A DNA stretch of 64,000 bases from Cytobacillus oceanisediminis. GTDB taxonomy: Bacteria > Bacillota > Bacilli > Bacillales > Cytobacillaceae. The position numbers and the translations under genes are program-made. The notes under the pieces are model-generated. The model searched no databases and was not told where the DNA came from. It saw nothing but the letters and a program-made list of their open reading frames with translations. This document shows positions 57,022 to 64,000 of the stretch, one piece after another. Location: positions 229,134 through 293,133 of the forward strand of contig NZ_QGTW01000006.1 of the NCBI RefSeq assembly GCF_003182355.1. Direction: 5' to 3'. Every line of letters starts with the position of its first letter. Within the stretch, counting starts at the first letter, position 1.

Positions 57022-59154
57022 TTAGGATACTTCTGTTTCTGTATTCTCTTCTTTTTCTTCTGTAAGCTGTTCGTGTTTTTTTCCGGACATCCGCTGCTTT
57101 TTCAATGCAAAATATGTGTCCAAAACCCTTCTGCCTATTTCATAGTTGGCTGTATGTCCGCTTCGTCCCTGATACGCCCACGGAACAATAACAGACATGG
57201 CAATTTCAGGATTGTTATGTGGTGCATAGGCAACGAGGCTTAAATTCATAACATCAATTAGGGGATCTCCTTTTTTTCTAAGGGGTCCATCGTAAAAGGC
57301 CTCCGCTGTACCTGTTTTCCCAGCCGGAGAATAAGGAGCGTCAGCAAATCTTCTATATGCTGTTCCTTCCGGGTGCTGCATAACCTGCCTTAAACCTTCT
57401 TTTACAGTGCTTAACTCTCTATCGGTTACATCGATCGTATTCAGAACAGTTGGCTGAATATCCTTCCAAATTGGCCCTAACTCATTTTGCACATTAGAAG
57501 GCTCTCGAATTTCTTTTACAAGGCGCGGCTGAATTCGGTAGCCCCCATTAGCAATGGTTGATATATATTGTGCCATTTGCATTGGAGTATACGTATCATA
57601 CTGGCCGATAGCAAGGTCGAGCAGGAACCCAGGCAAACGAAGCGGCCCCTCATACCCTGCCATTTCATTCGGCAAGTCAATGCCAGTTCTTACACCAAGA
57701 CCGAACTGGCCGAAGGAATCTCTCATATCTTCAAATGCCCTTGGGTTTTTAAATCCAAGAGGCTGGTCATAAGCGTATCGTGCATCAGCTATTTCTACAG
57801 CTGTTTTAAACATATAAACGTTCGAGGAAATACGCAAAGCCCTGGTCTCATTCATTACAGCCTGAAAATTAAACCAGGACTTTTTCACCTGCGGAGTTCC
57901 TGCAATTTTCATTGGGGCATCCAAGAAAGTTGTTCCCGGAGTAATGGCACCTGTTTTATATCCTGTCAAAACCGTAGCACCCTTAACTGATGAGCCAACA
58001 TTATAAGAGGATGCAATTGTTCCAAGCGCATAATCCTGAAGAACCGTTTTGCCGTCGTCATCTTTGCCGATCATTTTTCCAGCCATCGTCAGGACTTCTC
58101 CTGTATGGGGATCCATTAACACGACAAATGCACGATCCATTAAATAGGTTCCGCCAGTCCGTTTTGCCGCCCAAATTTCCTCTTCCAATATTTTTTCCAC
58201 TGCCCGCTGGAGATCCATATCAATCGTTAGGACAAGATCTTTTCCCCTTTGTCCATCCGAAACCATTTCACTTCCGAGAATTTCACCTTTTTTGGTAATA
58301 AGTCTCTCTTTTGATTTTTGTCCGTGCAGGACATCCTCATATTGCATTTCAAGATAGCTTTTCCCTACCCGTTCATTTCTGCTGTAATCTCTTGCAAGAA
58401 AATAATCCACCCTTTCCTCAGGCAGCCCTTCGTTCGAATCCGTAACTTTCCCGAGAACAGTTTGAAGTGTATTGCCAAAGGCGTATGTACGGTCCCAATC
58501 TGTAGTCGTATTGACTCCAGGCAGATATTGCAGGTTTTCGCTTACAGCCGCGTATTCTTCAGGAGTTACACTCTCATTTTTCACAATTTGAGGAGTCATG
58601 GCATAGCCGCTTGTAAACTCTCTATAGATTGCGAGAACCTCAAGATCTTGTTCACTTAGCTGATTAAGATCTTCATCTGTAATTCTTTCAAGCTGCATCT
58701 CATAGATTTGTTTATCGGTAAGCTTTTTGCTTTCAAAAAGCTCCCATTCCTTTTCAGTAATTTTTTCTTTAACAGCTTCAGGATTTTTCATGATCCAAAA
58801 ATCCTTTTTATCCCGTTCCCTCACCTTATCCGGCTTTTTATCAATTAGTACAGCCAGTCTTTCTGCTACCTCCACCATCTCTTCCTGTTTGGCATTCCGG
58901 TTTGTATACGTAATCGCACTTTTTGGGATATTATCCACGATTAGCCGATGATTCCTGTCCAACATCCTTCCCCTTGGAACCGGGCTGGAAACGATGACGT
59001 CTTCCGTCCTTTCAACCTCCTTTTTATATGTCTCTCCATTAACGATTTGAACGACTCCAAGCCTTAAAATAAGCAATGAAAATAGAATAAAAACTGCAAA
59101 AAATAATAAATTGACCCTAAATGGCACATGGCTTTTCTTTTTCTTTTTTCCCAT
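57022..59154 (-). CDS. Class B penicillin-binding protein (PbpA/PbpH type)
   Basis: Peptidoglycan transpeptidase for cylindrical wall growth. 710 residues: cytoplasmic basic N-terminus, one membrane helix (VNLLFFAVFILFSLLILRLG, about 15-34), PBP dimer/pedestal domain (VPRGRMLDRNHRLIVDN), an inserted charged helical region 110-200, and the transpeptidase with SSVKG (catalytic Ser-x-x-Lys, about residue 403), SSNVYM as Ser-x-Asn and AGKTGTAEA. Length and N-terminus are closest to B. subtilis PbpH (704) and PbpA (716). A polar Glu/Thr tail closes the protein. Ribosome site AGGGGGGAG before 59154. Alone on its transcript. Confidence 0.94.
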   Translation of the reverse strand: MGKKKKKSHVPFRVNLLFFAVFILFSLLILRLGVVQIVNGETYKKEVERTEDVIVSSPVPRGRMLDRNHRLIVDNIPKSAITYTNRNAKQEEMVEVAERLAVLIDKKPDKVRERDKKDFWIMKNPEAVKEKITEKEWELFESKKLTDKQIYEMQLERITDEDLNQLSEQDLEVLAIYREFTSGYAMTPQIVKNESVTPEEYAAVSENLQYLPGVNTTTDWDRTYAFGNTLQTVLGKVTDSNEGLPEERVDYFLARDYSRNERVGKSYLEMQYEDVLHGQKSKERLITKKGEILGSEMVSDGQRGKDLVLTIDMDLQRAVEKILEEEIWAAKRTGGTYLMDRAFVVLMDPHTGEVLTMAGKMIGKDDDGKTVLQDYALGTIASSYNVGSSVKGATVLTGYKTGAITPGTTFLDAPMKIAGTPQVKKSWFNFQAVMNETRALRISSNVYMFKTAVEIADARYAYDQPLGFKNPRAFEDMRDSFGQFGLGVRTGIDLPNEMAGYEGPLRLPGFLLDLAIGQYDTYTPMQMAQYISTIANGGYRIQPRLVKEIREPSNVQNELGPIWKDIQPTVLNTIDVTDRELSTVKEGLRQVMQHPEGTAYRRFADAPYSPAGKTGTAEAFYDGPLRKKGDPLIDVMNLSLVAYAPHNNPEIAMSVIVPWAYQGRSGHTANYEIGRRVLDTYFALKKQRMSGKKHEQLTEEKEENTETEVS

Positions 59155-59403
59155 GCTGGAATCTCCCCCCTTTTGAACACTATGTCTGTATGCCAGAGAT
59201 TCTTCAAAATCTTTTATACTCTGTTAATTTATTCCACAGATATTGTAAAATTCCTGCCAGATAATGCTCTAAAATAATGTTTGTTGAAGAGTCATGCCAA
59301 GGCTAAAGGCAAAAAAATTTAGAAAAAGAAAATTTAATGGTAGGATTTTAAGGAATTGTAGTTGAAAATAGTATTTGGATTATTCATTCTAGGAGGGATT
59401 ATG

Positions 59404-59868
59404 ATGGAAAGATCACAAAAGCGCTTAAACTATTTCTTATCACATCGCAGTGTAACAAATAAACTTATCAATAAAATTGAAGAGAAAAATTATGATTACA
59501 AGCCAACTGAAACAAGCATGCCTGCGGGCAAATTAGCCACTCATATGCTCACTTCCTTTTATATGTTTGTAAGAACCGTAAAAGACGGCAATGCAGCAAT
59601 CTTTGGCGAAAAATTTGTTGACGTGCCGGAAAATCTATCAGAAGCGGCTGCCGCCTACACAGAAAAGACAAAAGATTTAATATCTTCCCTGACAAATGAG
59701 GAATTGGAAAGAAGCATTGATATGAAACAGATTTTTGGGATTGAGTTAACAGGAAGCCAGCTTCTTCAGATTGCCATGGACCATGAAATCCATCATAAAG
59801 GGAACTTATTTGTTTATGTCCGCGAAATGGGACATACAGACCTGCCGATGTTTGTAAACAGAGGATAA
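59404..59868 (+). CDS. DinB-family protein
   Basis: 154-residue four-helix bundle of the DinB/YfiT type, usually a metal-dependent thiol transferase or related enzyme. The three metal His fit KLATHMLTSFYMF (about residue 41) and AMDHEIHHKGNLFVYVREMG (about 123-129). AGGAGGG is 6 nt from the ATG at 59404; the ATG at 59401 is too close. Substrate unknown; ended by a bidirectional terminator. Confidence 0.88.
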   Translation: MERSQKRLNYFLSHRSVTNKLINKIEEKNYDYKPTETSMPAGKLATHMLTSFYMFVRTVKDGNAAIFGEKFVDVPENLSEAAAAYTEKTKDLISSLTNEELERSIDMKQIFGIELTGSQLLQIAMDHEIHHKGNLFVYVREMGHTDLPMFVNRG

Positions 59869-59873
59869 GAAAA

Positions 59874-59902
59874 AGGACGCCCCTGCGGCGCCTTTTTTTT
59901 TT
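59874..59902. terminator. Terminator between convergent genes
   Basis: AGGACGCC and GGCGCCT pair around CCTGC with one bulge, followed by ten T on the plus strand. Confidence 0.8.
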
Positions 59903-60572
59903 ATAAACTATTAAGCGGAGAAATCAGCTCTGCCAGTTCATTTTTGGGAGAGTTAACTTTAGAAGATACCGGGTACTTGTCCATTTTCTCAGCCGAATAA
60001 GGAACCAGCAAAGATTTCAGATAGTCAGTATCATTAAAGTTCGGATTAAGCCAATCCTCAAAATCGCTTTTATTTAATATAACCGGCATCCGATCATGGA
60101 CTTCTTCCGTTACTTCATTAGGGTCTGTTGTAATGATTGTACAGCTCATGAGGGGATTTTCCCCTTTATTCCATGTATCCCAAACTCCCGCCAAAGCAAA
60201 GGGCTCTTCATCTTTCATAATAAATCTGTAAGGCTGTTTTCCTTCTTCTGTTTTCCTCCATTCATAAAAACCGTCTGTAAGGATTAAACATCGTTTTCTT
60301 TTAAATGGTGTTTTAAAGCTGGGCTTTGAATCAATGCCTTCCGCTCTGGCATTGATCATTTTAAAACCAATCTTTTCGTCTTTGGCCCAAAAGGGGACGA
60401 GCCCCCACTTCATCTGTTTGCCTATCCGCTGCTCTCCGTTTCCAATAACCGTCAATATATTTTGGCTCGGTGCAATATTGTACCTGGGTACAATCTCTCC
60501 GCCTGAATATTCAAATTCAAATGCCATCTGGAGCTTATGGATTGTCTCGGTCAGAGTAAAACGCCCGCACAT
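59901..60572 (-). CDS. SRAP-family abasic-site protein (YedK/HMCES-like)
   Basis: Forms a covalent link with abasic sites in single-stranded DNA and shields them. 223 residues starting MCGRFTLT, so that after Met removal Cys2 is the N-terminal nucleophile. Other active-site blocks are RYNIAPSQNI (Asn), AEGIDSKPSFK, RCLILTDGFYEWRKT (Glu) and VHDRMPVIL (His). GGAGG is 8 nt from the ATG at 60572; upstream residues in the frame would destroy the Cys2 position. The neighbours are unrelated. Confidence 0.93.
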   Translation of the reverse strand: MCGRFTLTETIHKLQMAFEFEYSGGEIVPRYNIAPSQNILTVIGNGEQRIGKQMKWGLVPFWAKDEKIGFKMINARAEGIDSKPSFKTPFKRKRCLILTDGFYEWRKTEEGKQPYRFIMKDEEPFALAGVWDTWNKGENPLMSCTIITTDPNEVTEEVHDRMPVILNKSDFEDWLNPNFNDTDYLKSLLVPYSAEKMDKYPVSSKVNSPKNELAELISPLNSL

Positions 60573-60601
60573 AAAATTTACCTCCATTCTAAAAAATATT
60601 T

Positions 60602-61951
60602 TTAACCAACGATTATTCTCTCTTTAGGGTAATGGTAATTATCATCGTACTGTTCATGTTTATTTATAATGAACAAAAAGGATAGGATTCCAATTCTTCC
60701 AATAAACATAAGAGCAATAATAACATACTTCCCGAATGTGCTTAAGTCCGGAGTAATCCCCATCGACAAACCCGTTGTCCCGAAGGCGGAACATACTTCA
60801 AAGATTATTTGCATTAGGGTAAATTTTTCTGAAATGGATAGAAGGATAACGGCCATAAAACATAGCCCTACAGCCATCATTGTCACAATAACAGATTTAT
60901 TAACGTCCTCCTCATGAATTTCTCTTTTGAAGATTTTTATCGTTTTCTTCCCTTTGGCAAAGTGATAGATATGTAAAACATTAAGAGCAAAAGTAGTTGT
61001 CCTTACTCCTCCGCCTACCGAGCTTGGAGAAGCACCAATAAACATTAAAAAGCTGATTACAAGCAAAGTCGGTTCAGAGAACTGAGAGACATCCATAGTC
61101 GCCAAGCCCCCGTTCCTTGTCGTCGACGATTGAAAAAACGCGTAGAAGAAAGCTTCATGCCACTCTTTACCCTTAAAGAAGTGATTAAATTCCAATAGCA
61201 GAATCAAAATTGTGCCTAAAAGCATTAAAAAGAAAAAGGTAAGTGTTGTTAATTTTGTATATAACGTAAACCGGAAGAACTTGTCTTTATTAAACAAAAA
61301 GGCTTTTAACTCTATTAAAACAGGAAAACCGATTGCCCCTAGAGTAAGTAAAAGAATATTAATTGATTGCACAAAATAGTCATTTGCAAATGGCACAAGC
61401 GAGGAGCCGGTAATATCAAAACCTGCATTTGTGGTCGCACTTACTGAAGCGAATGCCCCTTGCAGAAACGCCTCCTGCCATGTTGGGTAATAATTTAGAA
61501 AATAAAAGCCAAGTATTATAGCGCCGATGCATTCAATCACAAGGATCAAAAGCAGGATTTGTTTTACTAAGACAACTAGGCCAGCTAGATTGGTCTGATT
61601 TTGGTCAATCATAATCAAACGTCTTTCTTTAAGGCCAATCCTTTTTTTGACTACCAGCCATAAAAAGGTCCCAAGCGTCATTATGCCGATACCGCCAAAT
61701 TGAAGAATGAACATTAAAAAGAAAATGCCCGTGGTACTTAATGTATCGACTGTGGATACCACAGTTAGCCCTGTTACACTTACTGCGCTAACTGCAGTAA
61801 ATAGCGCATCTGTGAAAGACCAGGACATGCCCGGTTTTCGAGCGACAGGCAAACTTAATAAAATGACAGAAATCGTAACTGCTACAGCATAGAAGGAGAC
61901 GATCAGCTGTGTTGGTGTTAAAGCATTGATTTTATTCTTTATCCTGTTCAT
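60602..61951 (-). CDS. ktrD: Potassium channel subunit, KtrB/KtrD type
   Basis: 449-residue K+-translocating subunit with four M1-P-M2 repeats; selectivity glycines lie in AVSAVSVTGLTVVST, ASVSATTNAGFDITGSSL, QSSTTRNGGLATMD and EVCSAFGTTGLSMG. Length equals B. subtilis KtrD (449) and no ktrA/ktrC-type regulatory gene is adjacent, again as for ktrD, so that assignment is favoured over ktrB. GGTGGGG precedes the ATG. It lies about 360 bp from the cdaS gene, whose product c-di-AMP binds the RCK partner and closes Ktr channels. Confidence 0.9.
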   Translation of the reverse strand: MNRIKNKINALTPTQLIVSFYAVAVTISVILLSLPVARKPGMSWSFTDALFTAVSAVSVTGLTVVSTVDTLSTTGIFFLMFILQFGGIGIMTLGTFLWLVVKKRIGLKERRLIMIDQNQTNLAGLVVLVKQILLLILVIECIGAIILGFYFLNYYPTWQEAFLQGAFASVSATTNAGFDITGSSLVPFANDYFVQSINILLLTLGAIGFPVLIELKAFLFNKDKFFRFTLYTKLTTLTFFFLMLLGTILILLLEFNHFFKGKEWHEAFFYAFFQSSTTRNGGLATMDVSQFSEPTLLVISFLMFIGASPSSVGGGVRTTTFALNVLHIYHFAKGKKTIKIFKREIHEEDVNKSVIVTMMAVGLCFMAVILLSISEKFTLMQIIFEVCSAFGTTGLSMGITPDLSTFGKYVIIALMFIGRIGILSFLFIINKHEQYDDNYHYPKERIIVG

Positions 61952-62082
61952 TTACCCCACCAATTCTTTATGTATTTGAAATACCCTTACGATAATTCAA
62001 AATGTGTATTCATGCAAGATAAATTTATTGCCGGTCTTTTAATAATTTTACTGGAGACATTAATCTATTTTGTAAGATGGTG

Positions 62083-62089
62083 CATATTA
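62083..62089 (+). promoter_or_regulatory. Possible sigma-G/F -10 of the 51-residue gene
   Basis: CATATTA fits the CATWNTA -10 of forespore sigma factors, 36 bp before the start. The -35 region (ATTAAT, about 18 bp upstream) is a weak match. Confidence 0.3.
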
Positions 62090-62124
62090 AAACTGTTATC
62101 ACTTTATTTAAAGGAGGATGCTGG

Positions 62125-62280
62125 ATGACAAAACAAGGCAGACAAAATGCAAACCAAACTAGAGAACAAATTGAAAAGCAGGATAAAAGGAATGATATAG
62201 AACTAGGAAGCGACTTTCAGATTGGCAATAACAAATCACAAAGCCAGAAGAAGAGCGGAAAACAAATGAACAAGAAATAA
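62125..62280 (+). CDS. Small hydrophilic protein, possibly spore-associated (51 aa)
   Basis: MTKQGRQNANQTREQIEKQD and a tail rich in Lys, Gln, Ser, Asn (NNKSQSQKKSGKQMNKK). Very polar, no hydrophobic core. AAAGGAGG is 7 nt from the ATG at 62125. Composition resembles small acid-soluble or SASP-like spore proteins, and the gene has a forespore-like -10 and sits next to sporulation gene cdaS. No definite family match. Confidence 0.65.
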   Translation: MTKQGRQNANQTREQIEKQDKRNDIELGSDFQIGNNKSQSQKKSGKQMNKK

Positions 62281-62286
62281 AACAGG

Positions 62287-62312
62287 AAATCCCCCAATCT
62301 CAGGGGGATTTT
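62287..62312. terminator. Terminator between convergent genes
   Basis: AAATCCCCC and GGGGGATTT pair across 7 nt, followed by TTT. Confidence 0.85.
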
Positions 62313-62912
62313 TTATGTTCTCACTGTATACAGCTGACCATCAACAGCAAATGAAATTCGGCCAGTTTCCTCGGAAACAATAATGACAACTGCATCCGTT
62401 TTCTCTGTAATTCCCAACGCAGCCCTATGCCTTGTCCCGAGCTTCTTCCCCTCTATGCTTTTCCTTGCAAGAGGTAAAATATTGCCTGCCGAGATTATCA
62501 TATCTTCTTTTATAAGGGTCCCCCCATCATGGAGAGGATTTCCCGGAAAAAAGATCGTTTCCAGCAAGGTATGGCTGACCTTGGCCCCGATTGACGTTCC
62601 ATTATGCAGATAATCATCAAGCGGCTGCCTTCTCTCCACAATAATAAGACCGCCATGCCTTTTTTCCGATAAATGCTGGGCAGCCAATGACAGGTTTGAA
62701 TATTCCTTTGTATATGGTGATAAATAAGACTGCAAATAATAAGTGGAAGCAATGTTGTGGGCATCTGTCACCATTTTCTGCAATCTTTCAAAATCGGATA
62801 AAATACAGCAGTTGAAGTCCTCCAGCGTTTTGGAAAGTGAATGAAGCTGCTGATCTATATTGCCAATATACCGGTTTAAGTCATTTCGATACTGTTCCTC
62901 ACCATAAATCAC
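62313..62912 (-). CDS. cdaS: Sporulation diadenylate cyclase CdaS
   Basis: Makes c-di-AMP from two ATP in the developing spore. 199 residues: two regulatory N-terminal helices (about 5-60, YIGNIDQQLHSLSKTLEDFN), then the DAC domain with GGLIIVERRQPLDDYLHNG, the FFPGNPLHDGGTLIKEDMI Asp-Gly-Gly active motif and KLGTRHRAALGITEKTDAVV with Arg-His-Arg. Length and helical extension match B. subtilis CdaS (207 aa), not CdaA (membrane) or DisA (DNA-binding). GTG start at 62912, 7 nt behind GGAGG. Confidence 0.92.
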   Translation of the reverse strand: MIYGEEQYRNDLNRYIGNIDQQLHSLSKTLEDFNCCILSDFERLQKMVTDAHNIASTYYLQSYLSPYTKEYSNLSLAAQHLSEKRHGGLIIVERRQPLDDYLHNGTSIGAKVSHTLLETIFFPGNPLHDGGTLIKEDMIISAGNILPLARKSIEGKKLGTRHRAALGITEKTDAVVIIVSEETGRISFAVDGQLYTVRT

Positions 62913-62989
62913 CGGACTTCCTCCAATCCTTTTTCATATTAGTACCTTTTCCTGTAAAAAAATATTTATCCACATCCATACTAACAGAA

Positions 62990-63223
62990 GGCTCTGTTAA
63001 AGCATTGTATTGGTATTGGCACACTGTTGATTGGAGTTGGAAGGCGTGAAATCCTTGAAAATGCATTGGCATTTCCTTCGAGGATGCTTATTCAAAGTCC
63101 AGCGTCAAAAGCGAGTTAACGGGAGACCCTGCAGGCTTAATGCTGCCAGGAAGGCTCGGCTCTGGGACCGTCCACTGAAAAGCAAAGGCCTGGATTGAAA
63201 ATCAACAGCCAAGTTTAACAGAA
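62990..63223 (+). repeat. MITE-like repeat, copy E
   Basis: Begins GGCTCTGTTAAAGC and ends AAGTTTAACAGA; contains CTGTTGATTGGAG, ATGCATTGGCATTTCCTTCG and TTATTCAAAGTCC blocks shared with copy C. It fills most of the 62913-63283 gap. Confidence 0.7.
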
Positions 63224-63283
63224 AAAGGTTTAGAAACCGCAAAAAAGGATTAAATATAAGTATTACGCAACGAGGTGAGAGAC

Positions 63284-63880
63284 ATGTTTGAAATTTTGGC
63301 AAAACAATTTGAAAAACCTGAAGGAATAATAGGAAAACTTGCGGGTAAAATTATGTATTTTGAAAACCGTAAGATTAATAAATGGACAGTGGGAAAACTC
63401 AAGATAAAACGCAGAGACTCTATTTTAGAGGTTGGTTACGGTCCTGGATACAGCATCCGTTATATCATGGACAATTACCGCCATGTAGAAGCGGATGGAG
63501 TCGACGTTTCAAAAGATATGAAATCAGCTGCAGCAAAGCTGAATGACGATTGTATTCAGCAAGGGAAAGTCAGGTTGTTCGTAAAGGACATACATGATTT
63601 CTTTCCGGATAAAAAATATCACAAGATCTTCTCAGTTAACAATTATCCTTTGTGGACCAAACCAAGAGAATCCCTGCAGCACCTATATGGAATGCTTGAA
63701 AGCAAGGGACAGATCGCGATTACTGTGCAGCCGCGAGAAGAAGGAGCAAATGAAACGATAACGAAAAGTCTTGGACAAGTAATTAAATCAGATATGGAAG
63801 CAGCCGGCTTCCATTCCATATCAATTTCTTATAAAAATGCACGGCCTATGGTAACAGTCTGTGTAACAGGAATTAAATAA
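63284..63880 (+). CDS. Class I SAM-dependent methyltransferase
   Basis: 198-residue enzyme with the Rossmann SAM motif I ILEVGYGPGYSIRYI (about residue 47), acidic motif VDVSKDMKSAAAK, and the post-motif IHDFFPDKKYHKIFSVNNYP. GAGGTGA precedes the ATG at 63284 (5 nt). The substrate is not evident. It lies between a MITE copy and a strong terminator. Confidence 0.88.
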   Translation: MFEILAKQFEKPEGIIGKLAGKIMYFENRKINKWTVGKLKIKRRDSILEVGYGPGYSIRYIMDNYRHVEADGVDVSKDMKSAAAKLNDDCIQQGKVRLFVKDIHDFFPDKKYHKIFSVNNYPLWTKPRESLQHLYGMLESKGQIAITVQPREEGANETITKSLGQVIKSDMEAAGFHSISISYKNARPMVTVCVTGIK

Positions 63881-63887
63881 ATAATAC

Positions 63888-63925
63888 AAAAAGAGTGGGG
63901 AAATAATATTCCCCACTCTTTTTGT
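63888..63925. terminator. Bidirectional terminator
   Basis: AAAAAGAGTGGGGAA and TTCCCCACTCTTTTT pair perfectly across 8 nt; serves the methyltransferase gene and the gene entering from the right. Confidence 0.92.
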
Positions 63926-63933
63926 ATGCTGCA

Positions 63934-64000
63934 TTACCAGCCTCGACTGGCGCCTCCGCCTCCGGAAGAACCGCCTCCCCCTCCACGGGGACCGCCTCCC
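63934..64000 (-). CDS. C-terminal tail of a glycine-rich protein (cut by window edge)
   Basis: Only 21 codons before the TAA are inside the window: a Gly/Ser run ending GGGGASRGW. Such a tail (Gly/Ser-rich ending in Gly-x-Trp) is typical of TPM-domain YgcG-like membrane proteins of Bacillus. The assignment rests on that tail alone. Confidence 0.5.
   Translation of the reverse strand, partial: GGGPRGGGGGSSGGGGASRGW

Overview
The window is chromosomal DNA from a low-GC, endospore-forming Firmicute of the family Bacillaceae, related to Bacillus in the broad sense but not B. subtilis itself. The reasons are strong AGGAGG-type ribosome binding sites, sigma-A promoters, frequent TTG and GTG starts, intrinsic terminators, and a typical Bacillus gene set (TnrA, YrhD/YrhE-type formate dehydrogenase, CdaS, NamZ/NagZ/AmiE wall recycling, CwlO-like endopeptidase, class B PBP). 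There is no rRNA, tRNA, CRISPR array, prophage or intact insertion sequence.

Layout. 1-10362: a glycolate/glyoxylate catabolic block on the minus strand (GntR regulator, glcE-glcF-glcD, malate synthase G, FAH-family enzyme, IclR regulator, lactate/glycolate permease). Three of its promoters or leaders carry a matching AAACA-N-TGTTT palindrome, which suggests one IclR regulon. 10871-18142: a NlpC/P60 endopeptidase, DUF2294, fdhD, a CBS protein, a small basic/aromatic protein, an Old Yellow Enzyme, and a cupin-HD-GYP protein. 18143-26061: formate dehydrogenase with its DUF1641 partner, a cupin, a secreted LVIVD-repeat protein, small proteins, a GNAT and a nitrilase. 26597-34666: muropeptide recycling (nagP, namZ, nagZ, amiE-like) behind a NagR dre-like operator and a cre-like site. 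35074-42625: ABC exporter, M3 peptidase, split ThrE exporter, tnrA divergent from two tiny genes with paired TnrA boxes, and PadR-chrA.

42773-53031 is the most unusual part. It is one long minus-strand block encoding a NapA/NasC-type molybdenum nitrate reductase, a four-cluster ferredoxin, a Tat-exported Rieske protein, a heme-b-like membrane protein with a cysteine-rich tail and three small unknown proteins. A NarK transporter fused to a PAS domain, a PAS-less histidine kinase, an NreC-like regulator, an NreA-like GAF protein and a triple-PAS kinase follow. Two identical-arm palindromes exactly 21 bp apart precede the block. I read it as a respiratory nitrate-reduction module with its own sensing system.

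53366-64000 holds small proteins, a decayed VOC gene, a class B PBP, DinB-like and SRAP proteins, a KtrB/KtrD-type K+ channel next to the sporulation c-di-AMP cyclase CdaS, a methyltransferase and the tail of a glycine-rich protein.

Two kinds of repeat punctuate the window: five copies of a roughly 155-245 bp MITE-like element with GGCTCTGTTAAA ends, and four intergenic arrays of short degenerate motifs phased at 20-21 bp.
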